A DNA stretch of 56,052 nt from Alphaproteobacteria bacterium (GCA_021775935.1 JAJFGY010000032.1:1-56052), one strand, 5' to 3'. Shown: positions 1-10,544, numbered from the stretch's first letter. The notes: generated by a model not told the origin, from the letters alone. Program-made: numbers and translations.

Positions 1-3000
1 TGGCAATACGGCTGTCTTTGCTGCGCATTACGGTACAGGTGCTGTGGTGATTAACGCAGCTGCTGTAGATGCCACTGCTGGCGGCAATGGTGTGTTCGCG
101 CGCAGCTATGGCACGGGCTTGAGCGTGACAGCGTCTGGAGCAGTTGCGGGCGCAAATAACGGTGTCTACACGGTGCATCACGGGTCCAGTGATACCAACA
201 TTAATGTCGTGGATGTCTCTGGTGGCACCCAAAGTGCGATCAATGCGCGCCATCAGGCGGCAGTCATCAATGGCGATCTCAACATCACCTCCCTGGGTAC
301 GCTCTCCGGCAATCTCAATGGGATCTATGCTCTGCATAGCGGAACGGGCGCGATCAATATCAATGCAGTGGCGGCCACGGGGGCAGTAGCGTCAGGGATC
401 GTTGCGCGCAGCACGAACGCGGCCAATATGAGCGATATCAGTGTTATCACGACAGGTGCGGTCAGTGGGGATAACGGTGGCATCTCCGTGTCGCACTATG
501 GTGGTGGGGCTGTAACGATCAACACGGCTTCCGTGTCAACTGCCAGCGGAAATGGCGTCTTTGGGCGTACCTTTGGCACTGACCTCTCCGTAACAACATC
601 TGGCGCTGTTGTGGCCGATGGCGTTGGCGTCTATGCGAACAATCAGGGCACCGGTATGTCCACCATCAATGTGACGGATGTGACCAGTGCGGCATCAGAT
701 GGCGTCCTTGCGATAGCAAGTGGCGGAGACCTGAACGTCACCGCTACTGGAACAGTCACTGGCTATACCGGCCTCTCAGCGTTGAGCACAGGTGCTGGAG
801 CGGTCACGATTAATGCGGTGGATGTTACCGGAACAACGGGCGATGGTCTTTTTGCGAATATTGTTGGCACCACGAGCAACGCAAACATCACCGTCACAGG
901 GGAGGTGACGAGTGGGGCCCTTAACGGCATTCGAGTTCGTCACGTTGCGCAAGGTGGCGCGCTGAACGTCAATACGGGGAAGGTGACCGGTGGGGTCACC
1001 GGCATTCGGGTGAATAGTCTCTTTAATCTCGGAACCGATGTGAATATTACATCAACAGGTGCGGTGCAGGGTGGCTCATACGGCATTGCAGCGACCAGTC
1101 TTGGGACCGGCTCTCTTGTGATCAATGCAACATCTGTCGCCGGGACCAGTCGCAACGGGATCCGCGCAATCAGCCAAAATGCGGCCAGCCAGGGCCTGCG
1201 CATCACCGCGACTGGAACGGTGAGCGGCGGCTGGGATGGGATACATGCGCAGCAACGCGGGACAGGCGCGCTTGCCCTCAATGTCGCAGATGTCACCAGT
1301 GCAACCGGGATTGGCGTTTATGGCAGCAGCTATGGCGCGGGGTTCACGATCACAGCGTCGGGAGGTGTAACCGGGGCAACCGACGGTGTTCGTGCAACTC
1401 ACTTGGGGACGGGTGCGCTCACCATTGATGTGGCCTCGGCGACAGGCACAACAGGGACTGGGCTGGTCGTTCAAAATTACAATTACGCGAACATGGGCGA
1501 TGTTTTGATCACCGCTTCCGGTCATGTCAGTGGCGCTAACTTCGGCATTCTTGCGACCAGCCTCGGCAGTGGTTCGATGACGATCGATGCGGCCTCTGTT
1601 ACCGGCCAGTCGCAACACGGCATTTCTGCCCAGACCGTTTTTACCACAAGCACGGGGCTTTCGGTGAGTGCGTCGGGACTCGTGTCCGCTGAGAGTTTTG
1701 GCATCAATGCCCGACATGGCGGTAGCGGCTCCATTAGCATCAATGCAACCGATGTTACCAGCGCGCGGGAGAGCGGTGTTTATGCGTATGGCACCGCCTA
1801 TGTTACTTCTGGTGCAAACATCACCACAACGGGAACCGTTGCAGGGTATGTCAATGGTGTTGAGGCACGCCTTTTGGGTGCGGGCGATCTGATGGTCAAC
1901 GCGGTCAATGCGTCAGCAGATCTCTATGCCGGGGTGCGGACGTTGCAGGGTTATGGGACGGCGGGTCGCACGCGCGTCACTACGTCCGGCGATGTGAGTG
2001 GTGGAAAGTGGGGAATTTTCTCACGGAACAATGGAACTGGTGGAGCGGAGATTGCCGTCAGCGGTGCCGTGAGTTCCCTTGATACCGGCATCAGGGTTTA
2101 TGCTCACGGCAGCAACCAGATCAATATCGCTAACGGCGGGTCTGTGACCGGCGGCGGCCATGCCATTTTTACGAGCGGTACCACTGATCGAAACAGTGAT
2201 GATATCGTCACGAATGCCGGTTTGGTGAGTGGTCTTGTCGACCTCGGTGGTGGGGCGAATGCGTTCAACAATTCCTCCAGTGGTGTCTTTCAGACCCTGG
2301 GGACCGTCATGGTTGGGGCGGGCAATGCGCTCACCAATGCGGGCACCGTGTCACCGGGGGGGTCCGGCACCATCCAGACCACCACGCTGACCGGCAATTT
2401 CGCACAGACCGCTGGCGGGGTTTTCGCGGTTGATGTGGATGGGGGCGCTACGAGTGCCGACCGTCTTAATGTGAGCGGAACAGCGAACCTTGCCGGGAGG
2501 GTTGCTCTCGACTTTACGAACCTGGGGACAGCTCAAGGGGTTGTCACGATCCTGTCCGCTGCAGGAGGTGCGACAGATGATGGTCTTAGCGCGACGGGAA
2601 CCCCTGTTGCTGTCAACGCAACGCTTTCATATCCGAACGCCAATGATGTCGCGCTGACCTATGCAGTGGACTTTACACCGGCGAGTTTGGCGGTGGGGCT
2701 GACTCCTAACCAAGAGACGATTGGCGATGGATTGAATGCGCTCTTCGGAGCAGGAGCAGGTGGTGCCATTGCTACGGGCCTGCTGGGAATTACAGACCCA
2801 GTAGCCTACAAAATGGTGCTCGATCAATTGCAGGGCGAAGCCTTTCTTGACCAGGTTGGTAAGATCCTTGGCGGCAATCATTTCTTTGTTCAAAACCTGC
2901 TCTCCTGCCCATCGAGATTGGACGGCGCTGAAGTTCAGGTGGCAGGTGACGAGTGTATCTGGGGCCGAGTTGAGGGGCGCGCGGTAGATACAGAGCGGAC

Positions 3001-3775
3001 CAGCACAAATGTGGGCGGTCGCGAAACCGTTTGGGGTTTCTCAGGAGGTTTTGAAGCCCCGATTGACGAAGATGTTCGCGCTGGTGTTTCCTTTGCACTT
3101 GAGACAAGTGACGCAGAGACGAATAGCGGTACCTTCTCTGACGGCACGCGGGTGACATTGGGTGCGAAGGTGGAAAAGACGTTTGGTGCCTGGGAAACCA
3201 GTCTGGGCGTCTTTGGAGGGATCGCCTTTTACGATACGACTCGGTTGATTGGACTTGCGGGCGTTAGCCCAGCATTGAGTGATCATGATGTCGGATCGAT
3301 TTCCTCGGTTGCCAGGCTCTCCCACTCTCATGAGATGGGTGGCGTCCGGATCGTGCCGATGCTCGATCTGTCGGCGACCTATGTTTCCTTCGGAGGGATT
3401 AATGAGACGGGCGCGGGGGCGGCAAACCTGATCATTGCAGACTCAGATGAATGGATCTATTCGGCAACCCCAGCCATCGGAGCGCTCGGCACATTATTCA
3501 TAGGCGACGACTATAGCGTGAACGTGAGTGCCAAGGTCGGCGTTAGCCTGTTTTCCAAGAGCGGCTTTTCATCCTCCGCGCGGTTTGCAGGCGCGCCGGC
3601 GGGCGCAGCAGGTTTTTCCACCACAAGCGCGTTTGACGACGTGGTTGGCAACTTTTCCGGTGCGGTTGAGTGGCAGGCGAGCGACAATGCGTCGATCAAG
3701 GTTGGGTATGACGGCCGCGTTGGCGAGACGTCAGAGAGCCATGGTGGATCTGTTCGCGCGGTGCTGCCGTTTTAA
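1..3775 (+). CDS. Autotransporter-type outer membrane protein, 5'-truncated by window edge (degenerate beta-helix passenger repeats plus C-terminal beta-barrel)
   Basis: The frame stays open upstream of the listed GTG at 44 (G N T A V F A A H Y G T G A V V I N...). About 48-52 aa degenerate repeats (GTG-x-x-x-I-N...V-x-G...GV/GI) are followed by an Asp/Gly linker and a C-terminal barrel ending in ...VRAVLPF. Confidence 0.85.
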   Translation, partial: GNTAVFAAHYGTGAVVINAAAVDATAGGNGVFARSYGTGLSVTASGAVAGANNGVYTVHHGSSDTNINVVDVSGGTQSAINARHQAAVINGDLNITSLGTLSGNLNGIYALHSGTGAININAVAATGAVASGIVARSTNAANMSDISVITTGAVSGDNGGISVSHYGGGAVTINTASVSTASGNGVFGRTFGTDLSVTTSGAVVADGVGVYANNQGTGMSTINVTDVTSAASDGVLAIASGGDLNVTATGTVTGYTGLSALSTGAGAVTINAVDVTGTTGDGLFANIVGTTSNANITVTGEVTSGALNGIRVRHVAQGGALNVNTGKVTGGVTGIRVNSLFNLGTDVNITSTGAVQGGSYGIAATSLGTGSLVINATSVAGTSRNGIRAISQNAASQGLRITATGTVSGGWDGIHAQQRGTGALALNVADVTSATGIGVYGSSYGAGFTITASGGVTGATDGVRATHLGTGALTIDVASATGTTGTGLVVQNYNYANMGDVLITASGHVSGANFGILATSLGSGSMTIDAASVTGQSQHGISAQTVFTTSTGLSVSASGLVSAESFGINARHGGSGSISINATDVTSARESGVYAYGTAYVTSGANITTTGTVAGYVNGVEARLLGAGDLMVNAVNASADLYAGVRTLQGYGTAGRTRVTTSGDVSGGKWGIFSRNNGTGGAEIAVSGAVSSLDTGIRVYAHGSNQINIANGGSVTGGGHAIFTSGTTDRNSDDIVTNAGLVSGLVDLGGGANAFNNSSSGVFQTLGTVMVGAGNALTNAGTVSPGGSGTIQTTTLTGNFAQTAGGVFAVDVDGGATSADRLNVSGTANLAGRVALDFTNLGTAQGVVTILSAAGGATDDGLSATGTPVAVNATLSYPNANDVALTYAVDFTPASLAVGLTPNQETIGDGLNALFGAGAGGAIATGLLGITDPVAYKMVLDQLQGEAFLDQVGKILGGNHFFVQNLLSCPSRLDGAEVQVAGDECIWGRVEGRAVDTERTSTNVGGRETVWGFSGGFEAPIDEDVRAGVSFALETSDAETNSGTFSDGTRVTLGAKVEKTFGAWETSLGVFGGIAFYDTTRLIGLAGVSPALSDHDVGSISSVARLSHSHEMGGVRIVPMLDLSATYVSFGGINETGAGAANLIIADSDEWIYSATPAIGALGTLFIGDDYSVNVSAKVGVSLFSKSGFSSSARFAGAPAGAAGFSTTSAFDDVVGNFSGAVEWQASDNASIKVGYDGRVGETSESHGGSVRAVLPF

Positions 3776-3797
3776 GCGTAATCCTATCCCCGCGACC

Positions 3798-5345
3798 TTA
3801 GGGGATATCGTTGCTGGGAACGAGGCGCCAAAGGGAGCCATCGTCATTGTGCTCAAGAGCAATGTAGACAAATCCATCGTCACCCATCTCAACATCGCGA
3901 ATGCGCCCGAAATCTGCAATCAACAGTTCCTGTTCAATCAACATGTTGTTTTCAATTCGCAGCCGGTACAACGAACTGGCTTTGAGGCTTCCAACGAGCA
4001 GATCGTTGTTCCAATTTGGAAACTGAGTGCCGTCATGAAAGGTGAAGTTTGATACGGCCGGAGCCGGGGTGAAGTCGACGATGGGCAGCACGGTATCTTC
4101 AATGGGGAAGTCCAGCCCCAGGTCTCTGCCGATTGATACTTCGTCCCCGTCGTAATCAAGGCCATTGGTGTAGAGCGGCCACCCATAATTCTGTCCGGCC
4201 AGGATCTTGTTGATTTCATCTCCGCCGCGCGGACCCATTTCCGTGTTCCATACCTCTCCAGTATTGGGATGTGCGTCCAGTCCCTGACCTGTGCGATGGC
4301 CATAGCTCCAGACGGTGTGAATGGTAGAAGTTTCCGCACGCTCGTCAGAGGACGCCCAAAATGGGTTGTCTTCAGGAACTGTGCCATCATCCCGGACACG
4401 GTGGATCTTTCCAAAAGGTGTGTCTAACTGATGCAGCTTGTCGTAGGTGTTTTTTCCACCAATGGAGATGTACAAGTGGCCGCGCCCATCGAAGGCTAGT
4501 CGTCCGGCGGCAACGGCGTCTGGAACGGGTGTGTAATGGTCTTTATGAACCGACCAGATAATCTCCTGATCAACCCAACGACCTTCTCGGATACGTCCTC
4601 GAACAACGCGGACCATTGTCGCAGGGATCGGCCAGCCACATGACAGTTGGCACCGATCAGTATGAGAAAGATAGATCCAGCCATTGTCCTCGAAATCCGG
4701 ATGCAGCTCAACATCAAGCACGATACCGTAGTTAAGCCACGCACCTTCCACGCTGAGCAGTGTGTCCCATACTGGCGGTGTGTCTGCGATCAATGAACTT
4801 TGTTTTCCGTCAGGGTCTACAAGCGAAAGTCCTCTCGTCTTCTCTGCTATCAGTATGGTTCCATTGGGCATATACGCCAGGGAGTAAGGCCGGCTTTCCA
4901 ATTTGGCGACGCGCTCAAGCCGAAAATCATGATGTGTTGACCGGATGTTTCTGCTGGTTTGTGGGTCGTTCGTGTAAGAGTCGGCTGTGGTTGGAAAGTT
5001 TTGACGACGTTCGCTGATGAACAGGGCCAACCCCTTGATCAGCTCCGGCGATAGCTCTTCACCCCAACCTGTCATGGGTGTATTGGGAATACCCGTGCCG
5101 ATAACTGCCTCTATTTCGGGAACTGTGTCGCCGTGGTTGAGATTTGAATTGATCAGGGCGGAACCTAACTCCGTTCCTTCCAGCGAAACCCCATGGCAGC
5201 TGGCGCAATGTTCGTTCCAGGCGACAAGCGATGGCTCTCTGCTGTCTCTTGTGATGAAAAATCCATAGCCAAGAACCAGAAGGAAGGCGGTAAGGCCAAA
5301 TAGACTGATCGCAATTTTGTGCCAAAGCTTCATGGGTTCTTCCAT
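3798..5345 (-). CDS. PQQ-dependent sugar (glucose/sorbosone-type) dehydrogenase with N-terminal membrane anchor and cytochrome c domain (CASCHG)
   Basis: 515 aa: N-terminal TM, heme motif CASCHG, then a sorbosone dehydrogenase-like beta-propeller (LAYMPNGTILIAEKTRGL, MGPRGGDEINKILAGQNYGWPLYTNGLDYDG). Start may be the internal Met at 5333. Confidence 0.85.
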   Translation of the reverse strand: MEEPMKLWHKIAISLFGLTAFLLVLGYGFFITRDSREPSLVAWNEHCASCHGVSLEGTELGSALINSNLNHGDTVPEIEAVIGTGIPNTPMTGWGEELSPELIKGLALFISERRQNFPTTADSYTNDPQTSRNIRSTHHDFRLERVAKLESRPYSLAYMPNGTILIAEKTRGLSLVDPDGKQSSLIADTPPVWDTLLSVEGAWLNYGIVLDVELHPDFEDNGWIYLSHTDRCQLSCGWPIPATMVRVVRGRIREGRWVDQEIIWSVHKDHYTPVPDAVAAGRLAFDGRGHLYISIGGKNTYDKLHQLDTPFGKIHRVRDDGTVPEDNPFWASSDERAETSTIHTVWSYGHRTGQGLDAHPNTGEVWNTEMGPRGGDEINKILAGQNYGWPLYTNGLDYDGDEVSIGRDLGLDFPIEDTVLPIVDFTPAPAVSNFTFHDGTQFPNWNNDLLVGSLKASSLYRLRIENNMLIEQELLIADFGRIRDVEMGDDGFVYIALEHNDDGSLWRLVPSNDIP

Positions 5346-5605
5346 TCAATGTCTTGGTCAGATGCTCTAGTCAAAAATTGTAGGCTTGATGTTTGTCTTG
5401 AGCGAGGTTTCTTTGTCTTGCTGTTCCGGTGCAATCGCTGATTTCACGCCCCGTTTTGCGACGTTGTCGTCGAAGTCTTGATTGTTGTTGCAGATGTTCT
5501 GATAGTGTTTTCTGGGTGGCTGATGGTTCGCGCATTGAAATGTTGGGCCCACACAAATTGTCGCGTTCGAGCAAAGGTTTTCAATACCCTAAGAGGAGAC
5601 AGGCG

Positions 5606-6187
5606 ATGGATGGCTTCGGCGGTTACATTTTTCTTGCGTTGGCGATTGGTGCCGGTTTTTGGGCTGTCAGCATTTACAACAATCTGGTCCGGTCGCGGCA
5701 ACGGGTGGCGGAGGGGTGGAGCGGTGTTGATGTGCAGTTGCGCCGTCGCGCCAATCTGATCCCCAATCTTGTGGAAACAGTCAAAACATACGCTGGTCAC
5801 GAGAAAGATACGCTGAACGACATCACCAGATTGCGTCGCCAGAGTGAATCTGCGGAAAGTGCGGGTGATGCGGGGGCTCGGGCTGCAGCGGAAGGGAAGC
5901 TGTCAGGCTCCTTAATGCATTTGTTTGCGGTTGCGGAGAATTACCCAGATCTAAAAGCCAATGAAAATTTTCTGAACCTGCAGAACGACCTCACTGAGAT
6001 TGAAGAACAGATCCAACTTTCTCGACGGTATTTCAATGGCGCTGTTAGGGACCTAAACGTGCTTGTTGAGTCCGTCCCCAGTAATTTTGTTGCAAAGACC
6101 TTTGGCTTTCAAACGGCGGCCTATTTTGAAGTTGAGGATGATAGCGAACGCGCAGTTCCCAAAGTGGACTTCGGGTCCAAGGCATGA
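5606..6187 (+). CDS. LemA family protein
   Basis: From ATG 5606 (AGGAGACAGGCG upstream): N-terminal TM then LemA signature YNNLVRSRQRVAEGWSGVDVQLRRRANLIPNLVETVKTYAGHEK. Confidence 0.9.
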   Translation: MDGFGGYIFLALAIGAGFWAVSIYNNLVRSRQRVAEGWSGVDVQLRRRANLIPNLVETVKTYAGHEKDTLNDITRLRRQSESAESAGDAGARAAAEGKLSGSLMHLFAVAENYPDLKANENFLNLQNDLTEIEEQIQLSRRYFNGAVRDLNVLVESVPSNFVAKTFGFQTAAYFEVEDDSERAVPKVDFGSKA

Positions 6188-8133
6188 AAAGCATGCGCCT
6201 TGTCAGTTTTGTCTTCGGATGTCTGTTCTTGCTCACCGGTGTGGCTTATGCAGCGGAACGCATTACAGCCTTTGATATAAATCTTTTGGTGCAACCTGAC
6301 GGGGACCTCATTGTCACTGAGACCATTCAGGTGGTCGCCGAAGGAGACAAAATCAGGCGGGGGATATTTAGAGATTTCCCTACAGCGTATCGGACGGCGG
6401 CAGGTTTCCACGACTATGTTGACTTTGACGTGCTTGAAGTTACACGCGATGGTCAGCCAGAGCCTCACTTTGTTGACGCGGAGCACGGGTACCACCGGCT
6501 CTATATCGGTGAGGCCAGCCGGTATCTTTCGCGCGGTGTTCATACTTATAGGATTAAGTATCGAACGAGTGAGCAGATTGGGTTTTTCGCCGAGACTGAT
6601 CAACTCTATTGGAATCTGACCGGCAACTTCTGGGATTTTCAGATAGACTCAGTCTCTGCTGAATTGATCTTACCGACAGGCGCGGTGCCTCAGGACATTT
6701 CTGCCTACACTGGAGCTGCAGGAGAGAGCGGTCGTGATTATCAGATTACGGCGGCGCGGGGAAACAGGGTCGCGTTGCAGACGACCCGGGTTCTGCAAAG
6801 CGGTGAAGGACTTACCGTTTCTGTCAGTTGGCAAAAAGGGTTGGTCGTTCCTCTTACTTTCGGCGAGGAGCTAAGTGATTTTATTGGCGACAATTTGGGG
6901 TTCTTCGTTGGGTGTCTCTGTCTGATCCTTGTGTCCGTCTATTTCTACTATATGTGGCATCGGTTTGGGCAGGACCCGGAAAAGGGCGTTATCATTCCTC
7001 TGTTTGCGCCGCCTGCCGATCTATCGCCTGTGGCCCTGGGGTACATTCATGCTCGAGGGTTTGACGGCGGAATGTCAGGCAGTCGCGCACTGACTGTTGC
7101 GCTCACCAGTCTTGCGATTAAGGGGCTCGTCACAATTGAAGATTTGGACAAGCAGTCGGGTGTCAGATACGTCATTCGCCGTACAGACCGAAAGGCGGAG
7201 GGCCTTCCACCAGGAGAACAAGTGCTCCTGGACCGTTTGTTCGATGATAGTGGGCGCGATGAGCTTTCTTTGGGCTCGGCCTACGATTCTATGTTTGATA
7301 AGGCGAAGGACGCCTTTCTTGCTCGGATAAGGCGCGAGTATACGGAAGCCTATTTTCGCAAAAACGGAGGCAAATGGTTTGCAGGTGCAGCGATAGCTGG
7401 GATCATGGCCATTGTCTCCGCCGCCTCTAGCCAGCCAATGGGCGATCCCATGATCCTGGCGGGCGCGCTTGCCTTTTTTGCGAGCGTCATCTTTACGTTC
7501 TTCTTTACGGCGGTACGGTTCGTTTGGCGGGAGGCTCGACGAGATACACCAGGCGGCAATACCTGGCCCTTCATCAAGGCCGTTCTGACTTTGCTTGGCG
7601 TGTCTGTGCCAACCGCGTTTCTAGGGTACGGCGTTTACCTAACGGCCTCTCTTCCCGTACTTGTGCTCATAGCTGCGTTGATTGGTGTCAGCTTTACCTT
7701 CTTTGACCTCATGGAAGCGCCCACTGTGTATGGTCGCCAGATAATGGATAAGATTGATGGGTATCTTCTGTTTCTGACCACCACGGAGTGGGATCGGATG
7801 CAGGCGCAGGGTACAATGCCAACACCAAATTCAGCGATGTTTGAAAAGCACCTGCCCTATTCAATGGCATTGGGTGTCGATGACGCCTGGAGCAAAACGT
7901 TCGCAGAATATGCAAAAGCAGCATCTGTGCCACCGGATGAATATAGAAGTAGCTGGTACAGTTCTCGCGGCGGACATGTTGGTGATTTTTCCACGTTTTC
8001 CACAGGCTTTTCATCGGGCCTGGTTCGCACCATGTCGTCGGCGTCGACACCTCCTCCGTCGAGCAGCAGCGGTTCGAGTGGCGGCGGTTCGTCGGGCGGT
8101 GGCGGAGGCGGCGGCGGCGGAGGGGGCTGGTAG
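6184..8133 (+). CDS. DUF2207 domain-containing membrane protein with Gly/Ser-rich C-terminus
   Basis: 649 aa, overlaps the lemA stop. DUF2207-like N-terminus (ITAFDINLLVQPDGDLIVTETIQV), several TM segments, poly-Gly-Trp tail (GGGGGGGGGGGW). LemA-DUF2207 pairing is common. Confidence 0.85.
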   Translation: MKSMRLVSFVFGCLFLLTGVAYAAERITAFDINLLVQPDGDLIVTETIQVVAEGDKIRRGIFRDFPTAYRTAAGFHDYVDFDVLEVTRDGQPEPHFVDAEHGYHRLYIGEASRYLSRGVHTYRIKYRTSEQIGFFAETDQLYWNLTGNFWDFQIDSVSAELILPTGAVPQDISAYTGAAGESGRDYQITAARGNRVALQTTRVLQSGEGLTVSVSWQKGLVVPLTFGEELSDFIGDNLGFFVGCLCLILVSVYFYYMWHRFGQDPEKGVIIPLFAPPADLSPVALGYIHARGFDGGMSGSRALTVALTSLAIKGLVTIEDLDKQSGVRYVIRRTDRKAEGLPPGEQVLLDRLFDDSGRDELSLGSAYDSMFDKAKDAFLARIRREYTEAYFRKNGGKWFAGAAIAGIMAIVSAASSQPMGDPMILAGALAFFASVIFTFFFTAVRFVWREARRDTPGGNTWPFIKAVLTLLGVSVPTAFLGYGVYLTASLPVLVLIAALIGVSFTFFDLMEAPTVYGRQIMDKIDGYLLFLTTTEWDRMQAQGTMPTPNSAMFEKHLPYSMALGVDDAWSKTFAEYAKAASVPPDEYRSSWYSSRGGHVGDFSTFSTGFSSGLVRTMSSASTPPPSSSSGSSGGGSSGGGGGGGGGGGW

Positions 8134-8319
8134 TCGAACAAACACTCTTGGCTTTCTCGTCTCGGACAATATGGACCGGGTATTCCGCCAAGTTTCAATC
8201 TGACAATGTCGCCAGAAGAAGCGGAGGGGGTCCGTAAAACAGATCCGAGTATATCGACCCTGTTTCTTTAGGCCGCAGAGAGGCTTTTTTTCTTCAGCAA
8301 ATGAGGCTAGGACTTCAGG

Positions 8320-9762
8320 ATGAGTATTTCCATCATCCTGTTTCACAACAATCTTCGGTTGCACGACAATGCAGCTCTCACCGCGGCGCGAGAGACCGGT
8401 GGTGTCGTGCTACCGGTTTTCATTCTCGATGAAAACCTGGGCAGGCCTCTTGGTGCGGCATCACGGTGGTGGCTTCATCACTCACTGGCTTGTCTTGACG
8501 AAAGCCTGCGCGAAATCGGGTCTCCCCTTACACTTCTTCGGGGGGATGCTCTCAAATGCCTTAAAGCGCTTGTCGATGAAACCGGTGCGTCCCAGATATT
8601 TCTTCACCACGGGTATGATGCTGGTGTGCAATTGTTTGAAGAAGACCTGAACCACTGGGCTGTGGAGTGCGATGTTCAGGTGCATCGCTTTGGTGGACAT
8701 GTCCTTTTTCCACCAGAGGTTATAAGAACCAAACAGGGGAAGCCCTACACGGTGTTCTCACCCTATTGGCGCGAATGTTTGAACCACCCGGAACGCGGGT
8801 CCCCTCTTTCTGCACCTACCGAACTGCGTGCGCCAAATAAAGCGCCAAATTCGCTCGCGCTTGAGGAGCTTGATCTGCTGCCAAAGGGTGTGGATTGGAC
8901 AGGAGGGCTGGCCGATAGCTTTGTACCTGGCGAAAAATCCGCACTCAAAGGACTGACTGATTTCATGTCGGAAGGCTTGCTTGGATACAAAGCTCAGCGG
9001 GATCGACCAGATATGGTTCAGGCGACCTCGCGCATGTCGCCGCATCTGCGTTTTGGAGAGATCAGCCCTCGGGCGATTTGGACCCATGTGCATCATGCGA
9101 TGGATGCCAATCCAGCGCTTCAAACCGATGGCGATCACTTTTTGCGCGAAATCGGATGGCGTGATTTCTCCTACCATTTGCTGCACCATTTTCCCACGCT
9201 TCCCCGCGATCCTCTGCGGCCCGCATTTGCCAAATTTCCCTGGCGTGAGGATGACTTTTCCTCGCTTGCTGCGTGGCAGAAAGGAATGACAGGATTTCCG
9301 ATCGTCGATGCTGGAATGCGGCAATTGTGGCAGACCGGGTGGATGCATAACCGTGTGAGGATGATTGTCGCGTCGTTTCTCGTCAAAGAGTTGCTCATTC
9401 ATTGGCACGAGGGGGAAGCTTGGTTCTGGGACACGCTTATCGATGCGGACCCGGCCAGTAATACGGCCAGTTGGCAATGGGTTGCTGGTTGTGGTGCAGA
9501 TGCTGCGCCCTATTTCCGTATCTTCAATCCTGTTTTACAGGGCGAAAAATTTGATCCCGAAGGCACATATGTTCGCGACTACGTTCCGGAACTGCGTGAA
9601 TTGCCAAAGAAATTCGTGCACCACCCCTGGGATGCCCCTGCTGATGTTCTGGAAAGTGCAGGGCTTCGGCTTGGTGAAACCTATCCCAATCCAATCGTCG
9701 ACCGGAAGCTCGCCAGGGCCCGGGCGCTCGAAGCGTTTGAGCAGATAAAGGCGCAAAAATAG
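8320..9762 (+). CDS. phr: Deoxyribodipyrimidine photolyase (cryptochrome/photolyase family)
   Basis: 480 aa; WQKGMTGFPIVDAGMRQLWQTGWMHNRVRMIVASFLVKELLIHW and NTASWQWVAGCGADAAPYFRIFNPVLQGEKFD are photolyase FAD-domain signatures. Confidence 0.95.
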   Translation: MSISIILFHNNLRLHDNAALTAARETGGVVLPVFILDENLGRPLGAASRWWLHHSLACLDESLREIGSPLTLLRGDALKCLKALVDETGASQIFLHHGYDAGVQLFEEDLNHWAVECDVQVHRFGGHVLFPPEVIRTKQGKPYTVFSPYWRECLNHPERGSPLSAPTELRAPNKAPNSLALEELDLLPKGVDWTGGLADSFVPGEKSALKGLTDFMSEGLLGYKAQRDRPDMVQATSRMSPHLRFGEISPRAIWTHVHHAMDANPALQTDGDHFLREIGWRDFSYHLLHHFPTLPRDPLRPAFAKFPWREDDFSSLAAWQKGMTGFPIVDAGMRQLWQTGWMHNRVRMIVASFLVKELLIHWHEGEAWFWDTLIDADPASNTASWQWVAGCGADAAPYFRIFNPVLQGEKFDPEGTYVRDYVPELRELPKKFVHHPWDAPADVLESAGLRLGETYPNPIVDRKLARARALEAFEQIKAQK

Positions 9763-9818
9763 TTGCAGCAAGCCGTCTGGTATCTGATCTAACCAAACAC
9801 ATTGGCCGTAAAAAGGTC

Positions 9819-10544
9819 ATGAAACACAACCTGATACCACGTGCCTCCGGCATCGCCCTGATCGCATCGCTGATCTGTGGCGGGGCATTGGCGGGCGACG
9901 ACAGTGATACAGTAGAACATCCTTCTGTTGAGCTTCTCTATGGAAACAGTATTGAGTTCGACATCATGCGAAATGGTGCGCGAGTCGGCTCGCACAATGT
10001 TGCGTTTGAAAACAAGGGGGACGCTTTATCTGTCGTCACGGATTTCCAGCTGGAAGTGGGCGCTCTCTTTATCACTTTCTTTGAGCTGACATACCGCTCA
10101 GAGGCAGTTTGGCGCGATGGGCAGATGGTCTCGCTTTGGGCCCGGACAGACCAGAATGGTGATGTTGGCACTGTGGAAGCCCAACTCGCCGACGGTGTTC
10201 TCGCTGGAGAGGGGCCGAACGGCGTTTTTGCCGCCCCGCTGGGAACATACCCAACCAATCATTGGAATGCGGGCGTGCAGAACAGTACGCGACTGATCAA
10301 TACCATCACTGGCCGGGTCAGCGACGTACGGCTTGTACCGATGGGCATTGAACAGGTTCAGACGGAACGTGGCCTTATTGAAGCGACGCGGTACAGGTAT
10401 GAAGGCGCTATCGAAAACGAAGTTTGGTATGACTCTCAGGGTCGCTGGGTGCGTATGCAGTTCCCGGGTGGCGACGGCTCGCTTGTAGAATTGCAGTGCC
10501 GGAAGTGTTTTCCGAGTGACAGAGCGGAGGCCGATGATGAGTAA
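9819..10544 (+). CDS. DUF6134-like secreted protein
   Basis: 241 aa, signal peptide (LIASLICGGALA), IEFDIMRNGARVGSHNVAFEN... typical of DUF6134; located in front of SDR and NTF2-like genes. Confidence 0.7.
   Translation: MKHNLIPRASGIALIASLICGGALAGDDSDTVEHPSVELLYGNSIEFDIMRNGARVGSHNVAFENKGDALSVVTDFQLEVGALFITFFELTYRSEAVWRDGQMVSLWARTDQNGDVGTVEAQLADGVLAGEGPNGVFAAPLGTYPTNHWNAGVQNSTRLINTITGRVSDVRLVPMGIEQVQTERGLIEATRYRYEGAIENEVWYDSQGRWVRMQFPGGDGSLVELQCRKCFPSDRAEADDE

Noticed and set aside
8041-8133. Low-complexity GGC/GGT repeat tract (poly-Gly)
   Set aside because: It encodes the Gly-rich C-terminal tail typical of DUF2207 proteins; not an independent repeat element.
8241-8270. Possible RpoE-type promoter upstream of the photolyase (AGATCC-N18-TCTTTA)
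   Set aside because: The -35 has one mismatch to TGATCC and the -10 lacks the TA start. It is too weak to call, though RpoE control of the photolyase remains plausible.
8758-9477. 239 aa minus-strand ORF opposite the photolyase
   Set aside because: Shadow ORF antisense to a clearly conserved gene, with low-complexity unfamiliar translation. Other long antisense ORFs (10098-10970, 15248-15892) were rejected for the same reason.
9785-9814. TGATCT-N18-TAAAAA just upstream of the DUF6134-like gene
   Set aside because: The -10 would end only 4 nt before the start codon, requiring an essentially leaderless transcript; not reported as a promoter without 5' mapping.
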